Shown piece by piece: positions 37,259 through 47,008 of a stretch of DNA of 64,000 nucleotides; positions within the stretch are counted from its first letter, which is position 1; each line of letters opens with the position of its first letter. The position numbers and the translations under genes were made by a program. The notes under the pieces are model-generated. The model was not told the DNA's origin. It saw nothing but the letters and a program-made list of their open reading frames with translations, and did no database searches. The stretch is from Bdellovibrio sp. Lineage in GTDB: Bacteria; Bdellovibrionota; Bacteriovoracia; Bacteriovoracales; Bacteriovoracaceae. The stretch spans positions 124,001 through 188,000 of the forward strand of contig JACPIU010000014.1 in the NCBI GenBank assembly GCA_016187935.1, written 5' to 3'.

Positions 37259-38176
37259 CTAGAGGCATGGAATAGTGCTGGAAGGGTTTTTCTGCCGCGT
37301 TGATGCCAAAGGGAGAAGATCATCAATTTCGGCCACTAAGCGGGCCCGATCTCTCGGCAGAGTGCCAGCGAAAGGAACGCGATTAGACACGTGATTTGCT
37401 CGGAAAATAATGGCATTCTGCTGTTGTTCTGAAATATGCTCTAAGATGGTCCGCATTTCCCAAAGTTCTTCTCTTTCATTGAGCATGGTTAGAGGTTTTC
37501 CACGACTGATCATGGTGTGATAGGGGGTGCCTGGAACCGGAGTCGTTACCAGGTAGGAAAAAAAATTAGGTGAGGTTTTATTTACAATTTCCGCCGAACT
37601 CAGACAATGCTCTCCGGACATTTCTTTACCTCCAAGTCCGATCATGAGAATGGTGGATAATTTCCAACCACATCTCTTGATCTTCAAAGAGGCCTCAATC
37701 ATCTCTTGTGCGCTATTACCTTTGACCACCATCTTCAATATTTCGTCATGGCCACTTTCCAGACCTAAGTATGCCATATTCAATTTAAGCGTGCTTAAGG
37801 ATTGCAGCTCACTGTCGGATTTTTGCAGGATATTCATGGCCGTAGCGTAAATTCCTACGCGTTGCAGGTTAGGGAAGTGGGCATGCACAGAATGTAAACA
37901 TTCAAGCAGAAAATCCGTGGGCGCTGCGAGGGCATCGCCGTCGCAAAAAAATATTTTTGCTGGGGAAATGTGATAGCGCTCAAAATAGGACTTTGCCATT
38001 TCCAGGTCGCGCTTGATCTGAGCGATGGGTCGTATCTGGAATTTTTTGGTTCGATACATTCCGCAGTAGGTGCATTGATTGTGGGAACATCCCAAAGTGA
38101 CTTGAATTAAAAGACTGTTGGCCTCCGAAGGCGGCCTGAAGACCGGTGCCTCGTAATTGATAGGAAAATCAAACAT
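37259..38176 (-). CDS. Radical SAM protein
   Basis: 305 residues. Cluster motif CSHNQCTYC (CX4CX2C) near residue 30 with the preceding QVTLGC, then GLESGHDEIL and a long TIM-barrel pattern with MIGLGGKE, typical of the Elp3/MiaB-like radical SAM proteins often named in Bdellovibrio-type genomes. The spacing differs from the usual CX3CX2C by one residue, which also occurs in known relatives. No B12 or TRAM domain is visible. Product unknown. It is between the cyclase and the repeat protein, all on the minus strand with separate gaps. Confidence 0.85.
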   Translation of the reverse strand: MFDFPINYEAPVFRPPSEANSLLIQVTLGCSHNQCTYCGMYRTKKFQIRPIAQIKRDLEMAKSYFERYHISPAKIFFCDGDALAAPTDFLLECLHSVHAHFPNLQRVGIYATAMNILQKSDSELQSLSTLKLNMAYLGLESGHDEILKMVVKGNSAQEMIEASLKIKRCGWKLSTILMIGLGGKEMSGEHCLSSAEIVNKTSPNFFSYLVTTPVPGTPYHTMISRGKPLTMLNEREELWEMRTILEHISEQQQNAIIFRANHVSNRVPFAGTLPRDRARLVAEIDDLLPLASTRQKNPSSTIPCL

Positions 38177-38269
38177 GAGCGTCCCAACTTATATGACATG
38201 TTCACACTAGCATTGAAGCATGCAATATTAAAGAATTGATGCGTTATGCTTCAGGAGCTGCCAATGAGA

Positions 38270-40753
38270 TTAAAATTTCAAAGCAGCAAAGGCCTTTTTT
38301 ACCAGGGCCTCGCAAGGTGTTTTCTTGAGCGACCAAACATTTTTTGTAAGATTAACATGTGAACCAAAGTTCTGTTTTTCGAAATCCATTTTGACCGAAC
38401 ATTTATGCACGAACAAGGTGGATTTAAATTTTAGAACATTGACCGTGAGTGAAGGAAGTTTGACTTCATTTCCAAGACTAAATTGATATTTAATTTTCTT
38501 GCGCTCCAGAAGTTTTACCAGCGTTGCAGTATGGCCATCGGTCAATAATTTTACACTGAGAATATCACCGTTATTGGTAGGGAGGTCTACGTCGCTATCA
38601 GATTCACCTAAATACTTCAGCACTTTTTTTCGTAACTTCTGTTCAAAGATGACGTTGTCATGTTTTTTTAGAAAATCCAGAAGATCAACTTTTAAATCGG
38701 CATAGTCTTCATCTTTAATCACGAGGGGATGAATGCCATAAGCATCGAAATAGGTCCCTTCTTCACTTAGCGCTCGCGCCAAACCCTTGATCCAATTAAT
38801 CTGATCCGACTCGAGTTCTTTTTCATTCGCGCCAAAAATCTTGGCAGAGAGTGTATGCAATTTTGCCACATCATCACCTGCCAATTTTTTCTTGGCCTCA
38901 TAAAGTATGGCACCATTGGAAAACAATTTTTTGACGGTGCCGGCATCGCCGGACGAATCAACAATTTTTTGGTCTCTCTGATATGTTTGGAACTCGGCCA
39001 CTTCTAAAAAGAGTTTGCTCACGATAAAGGAATATCCTTGCGCCACAAATTCCATTTTCTTATTAGCGAAAAATCTTTTGACTTTACCAATCCAATAAGA
39101 GTCAGTGCTGTAGTCATCGTCCTTATTATAGGTGTCATGAGAATCAACTTCTGGGCTGACTGAACTTACAATGTATTGGTAACCTGAGGAAAGTTCTTTG
39201 TGAACGATGCTGCCGTTTTTAAACAAATAAGCGATTTTTCCTACGCGATTGTTTTCATCCAAGACAATTAAATCTGCCGAGAGATTGCCGAGATTGGCCA
39301 CCTCAGGCGAAGGACGGTTGGTTATATAACTGTAGCCGCTGACAGATTCCTTAAATTGAATGCGACCATCTTCGAAAACATAAGTCGTTATGCCGATGCG
39401 ATTGTTGGGATCAATGATTCGAGTATTTTTGCTGACACTCTCAAACTCGTTGACTTCGTTCATGAGAGAGCTAGATATATAAGAATAGCCGGTGGAATTT
39501 TCAATAAATTGCGCCTTTTTATTGGCAAAAACATAAACGACTTTACCAATGCGGTTATTTGAATCAATGGCGATAACTCCCATCGATAAACCGCCCAATT
39601 CAGGAACTTCGGGAGAAGGTGATAAGGCAATATAATTATACCCCGTCGAGTTCTCCTTATATTGCGCTTTTTGATTGGCAAAAGTATGCAGCACACGACC
39701 AATGCGATCATTTCCATCAATGGCTATCATGCCTGGTTTTAAACCGTTTTCCAATACTGCAACCTCTGCCGACATATTTCCCGAGATGTATGTATAACCG
39801 CTGTCAGGGTCACGATATTGGGCCTTTCCATTTTTAAAAACTGTTACAGTTTTGCCCACACGATTATTAGAGTCGATGGCAAAGGCATCTTTCTTAAGGC
39901 CGTTGAATTCTCCAATCTCGGGATTGAGATCACCTGAGACATAAGAATAATTTGTTGACGTTTCTTTATATTGACCTAGCCCATTGGCGAAAACATGCAT
40001 GGCCTTCCCGATCCGGTCGTTGGAATCTATGACCATCATGCCTGCTTTGGTTCCATTGGGAAGTGAAGTTACCTCGGGTGAGAGATTTTGTGAGATGTAA
40101 GTATATCTTGTCTCAGGTTCCTGATATGAGGCCTTGCGATTGCCAAAAATAACTTGAACCACCCCCACGCGTTTATTAGAATCAATCGCGACTATCCCTT
40201 TGGCCAGACCATCAAGTGAATCAACTTCTGCGGTGGCGTGGGCGACGATATAGTTGTAACCAGAGCTATCTTCACGGAATTGGGTTTGGCCTTTTTCAAA
40301 GACGTGTAAAGTCTTACCGATGCGGTCATTTGCATCAATGACGTATTTATTTTTGGCAATGCCCGAATACTCAGCAACCTCGGGAGTTGCATTGTTTGAG
40401 ATATAGCTATATCCGGTACTTTCTTCTTTTAATTGCACTTTTCCATTGGCAAAGGCCATCTTGACCGGACCGAGATGATTGCTAGCATCGAGAACAAAAC
40501 TCCCTTCAGGAAATCTTGTACTGGTCACTTTTTTGGCCAGTCGTTCATACGTGGAACTATAAGAATAACCTGAACTTGATTCTGTGAATTTTATAATGGA
40601 GCCGCTCACGCTGGTTTCAATGGCCGAAACAACTCCAATACGATCATTGTTATCAATGACAGTATCACGTAAACAAATATCTTGCAGGCAATCGCCGGCG
40701 AAAACTTGTCCTGTACACGCGAGAAGACTGAATGAAACGAGCATTTTCTTCAT
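38270..40753 (-). CDS. Secreted protein with about twelve 45-residue repeats
   Basis: 827 residues. A signal peptide (LVSFSLLACTGQVFAGD) precedes about twelve tandem units of 45-48 residues to about residue 590. The unit consensus is VIDxNxRIG, a hydrophobic strand ending in FxNGKxQ, then a (S/T)GYxYI strand and a SPEV turn. The last repeats degenerate (STDSYWIG, VDSSGDAG). The C-terminal 240 residues are unrelated, with cysteines near the end. The repeats are probably a solenoid or beta-propeller surface; I do not know a named family. ATG 40753 has TAGGAG upstream. No sigma54 site is present. Confidence 0.75.
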   Translation of the reverse strand: MKKMLVSFSLLACTGQVFAGDCLQDICLRDTVIDNNDRIGVVSAIETSVSGSIIKFTESSSGYSYSSTYERLAKKVTSTRFPEGSFVLDASNHLGPVKMAFANGKVQLKEESTGYSYISNNATPEVAEYSGIAKNKYVIDANDRIGKTLHVFEKGQTQFREDSSGYNYIVAHATAEVDSLDGLAKGIVAIDSNKRVGVVQVIFGNRKASYQEPETRYTYISQNLSPEVTSLPNGTKAGMMVIDSNDRIGKAMHVFANGLGQYKETSTNYSYVSGDLNPEIGEFNGLKKDAFAIDSNNRVGKTVTVFKNGKAQYRDPDSGYTYISGNMSAEVAVLENGLKPGMIAIDGNDRIGRVLHTFANQKAQYKENSTGYNYIALSPSPEVPELGGLSMGVIAIDSNNRIGKVVYVFANKKAQFIENSTGYSYISSSLMNEVNEFESVSKNTRIIDPNNRIGITTYVFEDGRIQFKESVSGYSYITNRPSPEVANLGNLSADLIVLDENNRVGKIAYLFKNGSIVHKELSSGYQYIVSSVSPEVDSHDTYNKDDDYSTDSYWIGKVKRFFANKKMEFVAQGYSFIVSKLFLEVAEFQTYQRDQKIVDSSGDAGTVKKLFSNGAILYEAKKKLAGDDVAKLHTLSAKIFGANEKELESDQINWIKGLARALSEEGTYFDAYGIHPLVIKDEDYADLKVDLLDFLKKHDNVIFEQKLRKKVLKYLGESDSDVDLPTNNGDILSVKLLTDGHTATLVKLLERKKIKYQFSLGNEVKLPSLTVNVLKFKSTLFVHKCSVKMDFEKQNFGSHVNLTKNVWSLKKTPCEALVKKAFAALKF

Positions 40754-40875
40754 AACAACTCCTAAACATATCTAATCGAATGATGCTAAAGGATGTTTAC
40801 CTGCTCAGCAAGGATACGAGTAAAAGTTACTCACTAACTAAGCGACGGTTTCTGATCAAAGATAATTGCAGGAAA

Positions 40876-40946
40876 GAAATTGGTGCCATGTACTCGACGT
40901 GACGTATTAAAATGAAACACTACACCGAGTACATGGCACCAATTTC
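40876..40946. repeat. Perfect 21-bp inverted repeat
   Basis: Two exactly complementary 21-base arms (40876-40896 and 40926-40946; core GGTGCCATGTACTCG) around a 29-base spacer, in the gap between the repeat-protein gene and its minus-strand neighbour. C-run on the right, no T-run, so it is not a standard terminator. It may be a palindromic mobile or regulatory element. No second copy is seen in the window. Confidence 0.6.
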
Positions 40947-40970
40947 CCCCCCCAATTTCCCTAATTGAGA

Positions 40971-41483
40971 TTATTTTTTGTTTTCGATGAGATTGGCAGA
41001 TGGGTCAGTTTTTGGCCCTAGCAGAGTTTTTCTTTTGAGTTCGGCGGCAGAGCTGATCGAGCCAAAGGATGTCATTGAACCGTCTTTAAAAAGGCAGAAG
41101 CCGACTTCAGCTCCATTGGCAGTTTTTCCCACAATGGTATTGCCACTGAAGACTTCGAGGCAGGCAAGTGCACCAAATTCCCGCCCCCCACTGAGGTCGA
41201 TATTTGAATAAGAATCAGGCAGTAGTTTGAGAAGCGCCTTGGCGGCTTCGCAATCCAAGTTGACATTCTGTTTGAGGCAATTGGCACTAATAATAAGTTC
41301 GTTTTTTTTGTAGTAGAAAAAAGGAGTTTCAGCTCCACCAATATTATAGATTCGCGTCGATGAACTGCCTTCAAAAGGGTGAAACTCATCAAGCTTGCTC
41401 TTTTTTGCTTCTTCAGCATTGATTTCTAGTGAGGTAATGCCAAGAAGCAAGGCCAGAAGCATGTTATTCAAAATAGTTTGCAT
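40971..41483 (-). CDS. Secreted hypothetical protein, 170 residues
   Basis: A signal peptide of about 23 residues (NNMLLALLLGITSLEINAEE) precedes a 147-residue mature protein with four cysteines (NCLKQNVNLDC, LACLEVF, FCLFKDG). No family recognised. It overlaps by about 20 bases the end of the broken papain-like gene and is in the same direction, so the protease and this protein may be cotranscribed. It might be a partner or inhibitor of the protease, but nothing in the sequence proves that. Confidence 0.6.
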   Translation of the reverse strand: MQTILNNMLLALLLGITSLEINAEEAKKSKLDEFHPFEGSSSTRIYNIGGAETPFFYYKKNELIISANCLKQNVNLDCEAAKALLKLLPDSYSNIDLSGGREFGALACLEVFSGNTIVGKTANGAEVGFCLFKDGSMTSFGSISSAAELKRKTLLGPKTDPSANLIENKK

Positions 41484-41961
41484 CTATTGTATTCCTCATT
41501 AAATAGTCAGCAGGGACACTGATCTCCCCACGATCTGCATCACACTGGCCGGCCCTTCTTTGTGCTTCAGAATAGCCTCCGCATTCAGCACCCCAACTAT
41601 TGCGAATGATAAAATGGCATTTGCCGTTGAGCATTTTCCTGCCGACCACCACCACGGCATGGGGGCGGCAATCGCAGAACTGTTGATTGCAATAATAATG
41701 TTCGGAAGAGCGTTCATTGACTCCTGAGTAATTGGAAGAAGAGGGGCCGGTAAAGATATTGGCGCACATTGAAATTCCGGCCGGGCGGCCTCGACTGAGC
41801 TGGTTATCAATGGCCTGTTTCATAGATGCTTCACTCCCTTGGACAGAAATGAGCTTTGGTAAGGTTAAGCTTGGTCGAGGAAGACTCGCGCAACGAGCAT
41901 TGACCCACTTACGGGCAAATTCTTCAGCATTCTTGACGTCCCAGTTGTCAATTTTGCTCAT
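41464..41961 (-). CDS. Papain-like cysteine protease, C-terminal half (frame break)
   Basis: 165 residues. Contains the catalytic His in PHAVVVVGRK and the Asn in RNSWGAECGG of the C1A papain family, but not the catalytic Cys, which is in the overlapping gene at 41948-42805. The two frames overlap by 14 bases and the reading frame shifts by +1, near GAGCAAAATTG. There is no ribosome binding site before ATG 41961. The likely explanation is one gene of about 450 residues broken by a one-base insertion at the A4 run, or a sequencing error, or a programmed shift. Confidence 0.75.
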   Translation of the reverse strand: MSKIDNWDVKNAEEFARKWVNARCASLPRPSLTLPKLISVQGSEASMKQAIDNQLSRGRPAGISMCANIFTGPSSSNYSGVNERSSEHYYCNQQFCDCRPHAVVVVGRKMLNGKCHFIIRNSWGAECGGYSEAQRRAGQCDADRGEISVPADYLMRNTIDANYFE

Positions 41962-42805
41962 GAATGTGATGGACGGCGGCCTGCATATCGGTGGTCATGC
42001 CCTGGCCTCTAATATATGTGCAAGAAGAATTATTTTCGCGCGGATCACTACGAAGAAAAGGGACATAAGAACTTTCGAATTCGGCAATGGCCTCACTACA
42101 CTGCCTGCGATAAGCGGCAATATTTCTCAAGTTATTAAAGGCGCTCTCATTACTTTCATACTCCAGAGTATCAAAAACCTGTGCCAGTGCGGTATTTGCC
42201 TCACTATGTGAAGCATGGTCATAGCGATAGAGTGCTTTCAAAAACTCCATGAATCCATGCAGGCCATTGGCGGTTTCAAATCCCAAAGCACGATGATCGC
42301 ACGTTTTGCCATTCATATTTTTGGTGAAAATTTGATGGGCGGCATCGAACGTTCCGCCGCTATTTGGGGCACTGGCGACACTACCAAGAACTTTAAATTG
42401 CCCTGGGCGAGTTTGACACATCATTTTCTCACGACATTGTGAATTGTATCTGCGCTTAACCTCACCGACGACATCAGTAGAATTATTGGTTACGGGAATC
42501 GGCCATGGTGACATTCTAAAACCTTCACGATTTCTGGTGCGAGCGGCGGGTGGCCCTCCGGGGTCGCTGGGAGACTGGCGTCCCTCGACGCAACGTAAAT
42601 GAGCATCGACCATTGAGGAATAGGCAAAGGCCCAGCAATTATTTGTCGCCCCCTGACTCAGAGGAGGCAGATCTTCCAGACAATTTCCATTACCAGTCAA
42701 ATGTACGGGACTGCCTGTACACTCTTGTGAAACCCCTCTTGGGATACAAATCAGCTGAATTAGCAGGATGAAAAAAATCTGTTTAGGATTCAATTTTTTC
42801 TTCAA
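41948..42805 (-). CDS. Papain-like cysteine protease, N-terminal half (frame break)
   Basis: 285 residues with a signal peptide (IFFILLIQLICIPRGVSQ). The catalytic cysteine is in SQGATNNCWAFAYSSM, equivalent to QGxCGSCWAFS of papain. Residues 90-280 are unique, with cysteine-rich stretches. The protein ends at AAVHHIHEQN just where the partner frame begins. The apparent start is TTG 42805; the upstream region contains a hairpin GGATAT / ATATCC near 42912-42928 but no sigma54 motif. If the frame break is real the product lacks the catalytic His and Asn and is inactive. Confidence 0.75.
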   Translation of the reverse strand: MKKKLNPKQIFFILLIQLICIPRGVSQECTGSPVHLTGNGNCLEDLPPLSQGATNNCWAFAYSSMVDAHLRCVEGRQSPSDPGGPPAARTRNREGFRMSPWPIPVTNNSTDVVGEVKRRYNSQCREKMMCQTRPGQFKVLGSVASAPNSGGTFDAAHQIFTKNMNGKTCDHRALGFETANGLHGFMEFLKALYRYDHASHSEANTALAQVFDTLEYESNESAFNNLRNIAAYRRQCSEAIAEFESSYVPFLRSDPRENNSSCTYIRGQGMTTDMQAAVHHIHEQN

Positions 42806-42989
42806 GATTATATGCCCAACATTTTAATCAACGCATCAATTGATCTTATCGCATCTTAAGATGAAAAAAAAATATTAATTAGCTATGTTGTTCTAAGATA
42901 GATAAGCCTTTGGATATACTGATATCCTACAGGAATTCGTCGCTAAACTCACATCAGCGACTGGCATAGAAAGTGGTGGGATGGCGAGT

Positions 42990-43562
42990 TTAAGGAAGAT
43001 TTTTAGGAAGAATGAGGCGTCGTCTTGAGACCAGTGCGGCAATAAAAAGTGTTAAAGGAAGAATACTGATTGCCCCTACGATGCCAATGGTTGAGAGCAA
43101 GTGTGAATTGGAATTTGCCGCCATTGTTTGAGGAGATGGCGGAACTTCGAAAGGAACATCAAAAGAAAGGGATTTATCGCCTTCTATCGAAACATTCAGA
43201 TGATAGGTTTGGTCTGGAAGAAGTTGGAGCTGAAGAATGTAAAGAAATCTTTCATCAGTATAGTTCCGGGTGATCTTTTGAATCTCACCCGTGGGAGTTT
43301 TAATTTTGAAATATAACTTCCCTTGATAATGGGTATCACTATTTAAATCGTAGAGGTAAAGATAAATATCGACAGTCGTCAGCGACCCAATGGACCGATA
43401 CAAGGTATATCCCAATTCGAAATTTTTATTAAAATACACCATGGGTGACGTTGGATCGTCTTGGCGTTGGACATAATGCAGGGGCATGGAATGATCGGCA
43501 TAGCAAAATCCCGCTATCAACAATACTCCTGCAATGAAAAGAGCAAGACCAAAAGTTTTCAT
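42990..43562 (-). CDS. DHSM-family membrane-anchored protein 1
   Basis: 190 residues. A signal peptide ends in FCYA, directly before DHSMPLHYVQRQD, the conserved start of this protein type, shared with the protein at 51366-51947 (DHSMLLHYVGRLD). A periplasmic domain of about 130 residues, rich in beta-strand patterns, is followed by a C-terminal transmembrane helix (VGAISILPLTLFIAALVS) and a short basic tail. It is predicted to be anchored with the domain outside the cytoplasm. It overlaps the upstream propeller gene by ATGA, so the pair is translated together. Function unknown; partner of the propeller lipoprotein. Confidence 0.75.
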   Translation of the reverse strand: MKTFGLALFIAGVLLIAGFCYADHSMPLHYVQRQDDPTSPMVYFNKNFELGYTLYRSIGSLTTVDIYLYLYDLNSDTHYQGKLYFKIKTPTGEIQKITRNYTDERFLYILQLQLLPDQTYHLNVSIEGDKSLSFDVPFEVPPSPQTMAANSNSHLLSTIGIVGAISILPLTLFIAALVSRRRLILPKNLP

Positions 43563-46500
43563 CGTGTACCTTGGGTTGAAAGAATATTGCTCTCATAGTT
43601 ATCCGTTGTTTGTAGAAAATCTTCCTTTGGAATTTCGGTTGCAGTAGAAGAAGAAGTGGTAAAGTTGACTTCCGAACCGTCCAGAATTAAGTTGGCGAAG
43701 TCAATTAAGGTATCTCCAATTTCTGTCAGCGCGATGGTGAAACAATTCTGGCAAACTTCCTGTTTGTTCACAAAGTTTTTAAAAATGCCTCTGCCGCAGG
43801 TGGTGGCCAAGAGATATTCACCTCCTGAGGCAAAGGCAAGGCGGTAGGGATAGGTATGGCTAAGCAGGGGAACGTAACCATTTTGGGCCCAGCGCCAATT
43901 GTTGCCGCCATCGTGAGTGACTAGCACTCCGGGATCATGCAGGCCTACGAATACCCTCTCAGGGAATTTCGGATCAATCACAATCGAGTCGACTCCTCCT
44001 CCAAATCCGATATGTTTATATTCGGTGTTGTAGGTATAACTTTTGTCATACGCCCCTCCCAGATATTTGTTGTAATTATTCAAACCGTTGAGTAGGCGTG
44101 TCCATGTGGCACCACCATTTTCAGTTTTATAGAGACCATTGGCATTGGTCCCCTCGACTTGACCATAGTGAGAAGCCGTTCCGGCATACATAATTTGGGG
44201 ATTTTGCGGGTGAAGGGCCAAAGCCTGAGTAAAAATACCTACGGCGGTCGAAGTGGTTGTACCATTAGTGGTTGTGAATTTAAGCGAGGGATTAATACAG
44301 CTTTGATAATTAAGGGTGCAAGCAGTTCCATTCATAGCAGAAAAAGTATTTCCACTGTCTGTGCTCACATAGACGCCACTTCCCAATGTAGTGACCACGA
44401 CAATATTGGTTTGGGCGGGATGAATTTCTATTGCGGACACAACATTCATGGGTACGGAAGGAATGCGATACCATGTCTGTCCGGAGTCATCGCTTTTCCA
44501 AAGTCCCGTGCCCCAGCAAGGGTTCTTAGGAAGTGAAGCTGAATTGACCACCTCCTGAGCGACGTTACGATTTTTGGCATCCACGATTGAGGTTTTTAGA
44601 CTATTTGATTCCAAATTATTCGCGGCCCATGTGACCACATTGGCCTGGCCGCTATTAGGCACACCATAGTAACAAGCGCCTTGGGGGCCTTCTCCGGCAC
44701 CGGCGAATAATGTTGTAGGAGTTGTTGGATGAAAGGCCAGGCTGGTGATAGAACTATAGAAAGGAGCTTTTTTGCTTAGATCAACGGGCTGGACTGTGCC
44801 CGCTTGGTAATAATAAAGACGAGTTGATGCCCATCTTCCGCCACCAACAATAAAGGTATCCGGGTCTGTTGGATGAACTGCAATGGCATTATAATCGGTG
44901 CCATAAAGTCCCGCCCAACTCCAATTTTCTCCAGCATCGATTGATTTGTATAATCCACCTTCGGCCACAGTATAGACAATATTATTATCGGAAGGCGCGA
45001 TGACCACCGCTCGAACAGCGGAAATCTTAAGTCCATTGTTTCTGCTCTCGAAGGAGCTCACCGCGACTCCTGCGCTATTTTTGATATCGTGACCTCCGTT
45101 GAGAGAAACTTTGGTACCATACCCGTAGGAGTTGCTATAAATGACGTTGGGATTGGCGGGAGAAATATCAGAATAACCATGGTCAATGGTTGCGTGATTG
45201 CAAGTTCCGCGCTTAGTCCAATTCAAAAAACCATCGCCTTCCACAATACACTTGTGACCGATGACCAGGACCTTTTTGGGACTTGAGAATTCATCAATGC
45301 GAACTGTCTTCAGGAACAAGCCATTGAAGGCCGTTGCGCTTAATTTTTTCCAGGTGGTACTTTGCAAATCATTGGGTAGAACATAGATGGCCTGGGCGGC
45401 CGTGATGGCAATAATCAGGGGCACTTTCGAGTACGAGAGTTGCGCCAAACTATAACTATTATAATTGGTGGAAGGATGGACTTTGGAATCAGGATAAAAA
45501 AATTGTATATCCGTGATATCTTGCCCTGTAGGAAGTCCCTCACTTAAGTCCACCCAGGTTTTTCCTCCATCGAAACTGCGGATGATTGGAGTACTGGCGG
45601 GGGCGACTGTGTGCCAACCTTTATTGGTTCTGGTTCCTGCCACCAGATGGACACCACTGTTGGTTTTAACCGGATCAATTCGTATGACGGAAATGTTTCC
45701 ACCACCATTGCCGCTCCCGTTAGTGCCTGTAATGGCGACGCCATTTTTCATAATTTTGTTATGCGTGATTGGTAAGGTGGTGGTGAAGGTTTTACCACCA
45801 TTATATGATTCCCAAATGCCATCTTTGGTCGGCCATTGATCCATGCCGGAAAAAATATGGTAGGGATTTTCAGGATCAATTGCCACGGCAAAGATTTCTC
45901 CCTCAAGTGAAATATTACCGGCGCTGGTCCACTTCCAAGTTTTCCCACCGTTATCACTTCGCCATAATGGTGAAACATGTTTGCCGACAGTTCCGACGTA
46001 AATGATATCGGGATTTTTACTTGAAATGCTAATGGCCCGTACCCGAATTTTATGCAGTTCTCCCGGAATTCCAATCTCCTTCCAGGTATTGCCGTAATCT
46101 TCTGTTTTAAATAGTCCGCCGTCTGTGCCCCCCATAAAAGCAACATTGGGCAAAGTCGGATGGGCGGTAACAGCATTTGACCAGCCTCCTTGGAAAGCGA
46201 CTTGATGCCATGATTTTGAATAATCCAAGCGCGCAGAACTGATCTTGAGATTATCTAAGTCCATTTTTCCGTTATGAAGACCGATTAAGGTTTTCCCAAA
46301 ATGTATTTTCCCCTTTGTATCCAAGGAATTAATGAGAGCGGTCGTGCCGCTATAGACAATGATTCGCACTCCGGAAAATTCTCTCTTCAGAGATACTTTA
46401 ACATCATTCCATATTCCTACAGGGATAGTATAAGTGGCGGTGGCCAAAGTGGTATTATTTGAGGTTGCCCCAGCGGTCAGGATATCCTGTCGATAAAGCG

Positions 46501-46978
46501 TCCAGGTAGAGCCGTTATAGGTGACCCAGTATCCTTGCAGGCCGGTATAGTAGACGGCAAAATAGGTCGTGCCAAAATAGTAGCGCATGCTGATTTGAAA
46601 ATCATAATCTTCCCAAGTTAAGGATTCCGGGGAATAAAGCCAGGGAGAGAGTGAAAGAGTACCGCTTAGTTGCGCAATATAGTCAACGCCTCCTGGAACG
46701 ACCTGGTAATTTCCGTTTTGACCGTTGGTTAATTTCAGACCTCCCAATGAGAATCCTTTGGTGTTGTCTGTGGCGGTGTTGTATTTTTTTTCTTCAAAAA
46801 AATCGAGCCGTTCATTTCGCAGATCATCTTCGTATAATACCCACGGCTCACTGCTGCTGGTTTTAATTGCCTCCCAAGCTTCTTGATTAAGCGCTTGAGC
46901 AGGATCATGGGGCGGTAGACAACCCACTGTGATTGCAATAATTATCAGACTTAAAACTATATTGAATTTGTATTTCAT
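43559..46978 (-). CDS. BNR/Asp-box beta-propeller lipoprotein 1
   Basis: 1139 residues. A signal sequence with a cysteine (ITVGCLPPHDP) suggests lipidation. Residues about 30-250 contain a LamG/concanavalin-like unit (GYWVTYNGSTWTLYRQD, LKREFSGVRI, LHNGKMDLDNLKISS). The rest is a propeller region with about nine Asp-boxes of the S/T-x-D/N-x-G-x-T-W type (SDNGGKTWKW, SYNGGKTFTT, SFDGGKTWVD, SIDAGENWSW, TENGGATWTR). Conserved blocks GAGEGPQGAC, CWGTGLW and CGRGIFKN recur in the paralogues. The C-terminus has a CQNC pair. BNR folds occur in sialidases and binding proteins; no catalytic set is visible. A sigma54-type promoter lies 31 bases upstream; ATGA-coupled to the partner. Confidence 0.85.
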   Translation of the reverse strand: MKYKFNIVLSLIIIAITVGCLPPHDPAQALNQEAWEAIKTSSSEPWVLYEDDLRNERLDFFEEKKYNTATDNTKGFSLGGLKLTNGQNGNYQVVPGGVDYIAQLSGTLSLSPWLYSPESLTWEDYDFQISMRYYFGTTYFAVYYTGLQGYWVTYNGSTWTLYRQDILTAGATSNNTTLATATYTIPVGIWNDVKVSLKREFSGVRIIVYSGTTALINSLDTKGKIHFGKTLIGLHNGKMDLDNLKISSARLDYSKSWHQVAFQGGWSNAVTAHPTLPNVAFMGGTDGGLFKTEDYGNTWKEIGIPGELHKIRVRAISISSKNPDIIYVGTVGKHVSPLWRSDNGGKTWKWTSAGNISLEGEIFAVAIDPENPYHIFSGMDQWPTKDGIWESYNGGKTFTTTLPITHNKIMKNGVAITGTNGSGNGGGNISVIRIDPVKTNSGVHLVAGTRTNKGWHTVAPASTPIIRSFDGGKTWVDLSEGLPTGQDITDIQFFYPDSKVHPSTNYNSYSLAQLSYSKVPLIIAITAAQAIYVLPNDLQSTTWKKLSATAFNGLFLKTVRIDEFSSPKKVLVIGHKCIVEGDGFLNWTKRGTCNHATIDHGYSDISPANPNVIYSNSYGYGTKVSLNGGHDIKNSAGVAVSSFESRNNGLKISAVRAVVIAPSDNNIVYTVAEGGLYKSIDAGENWSWAGLYGTDYNAIAVHPTDPDTFIVGGGRWASTRLYYYQAGTVQPVDLSKKAPFYSSITSLAFHPTTPTTLFAGAGEGPQGACYYGVPNSGQANVVTWAANNLESNSLKTSIVDAKNRNVAQEVVNSASLPKNPCWGTGLWKSDDSGQTWYRIPSVPMNVVSAIEIHPAQTNIVVVTTLGSGVYVSTDSGNTFSAMNGTACTLNYQSCINPSLKFTTTNGTTTSTAVGIFTQALALHPQNPQIMYAGTASHYGQVEGTNANGLYKTENGGATWTRLLNGLNNYNKYLGGAYDKSYTYNTEYKHIGFGGGVDSIVIDPKFPERVFVGLHDPGVLVTHDGGNNWRWAQNGYVPLLSHTYPYRLAFASGGEYLLATTCGRGIFKNFVNKQEVCQNCFTIALTEIGDTLIDFANLILDGSEVNFTTSSSTATEIPKEDFLQTTDNYESNILSTQGTR

Positions 46979-47008
46979 ATTATTTCCCCCTACATTTCCA
47001 TTCTGAAA

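Noticed and set aside
42806-42830. Possible sigma54 site (GGGCATATAATCTTGA) before the papain gene
   Set aside because: The -12 element reads GA instead of GC and the site is too close to the start.
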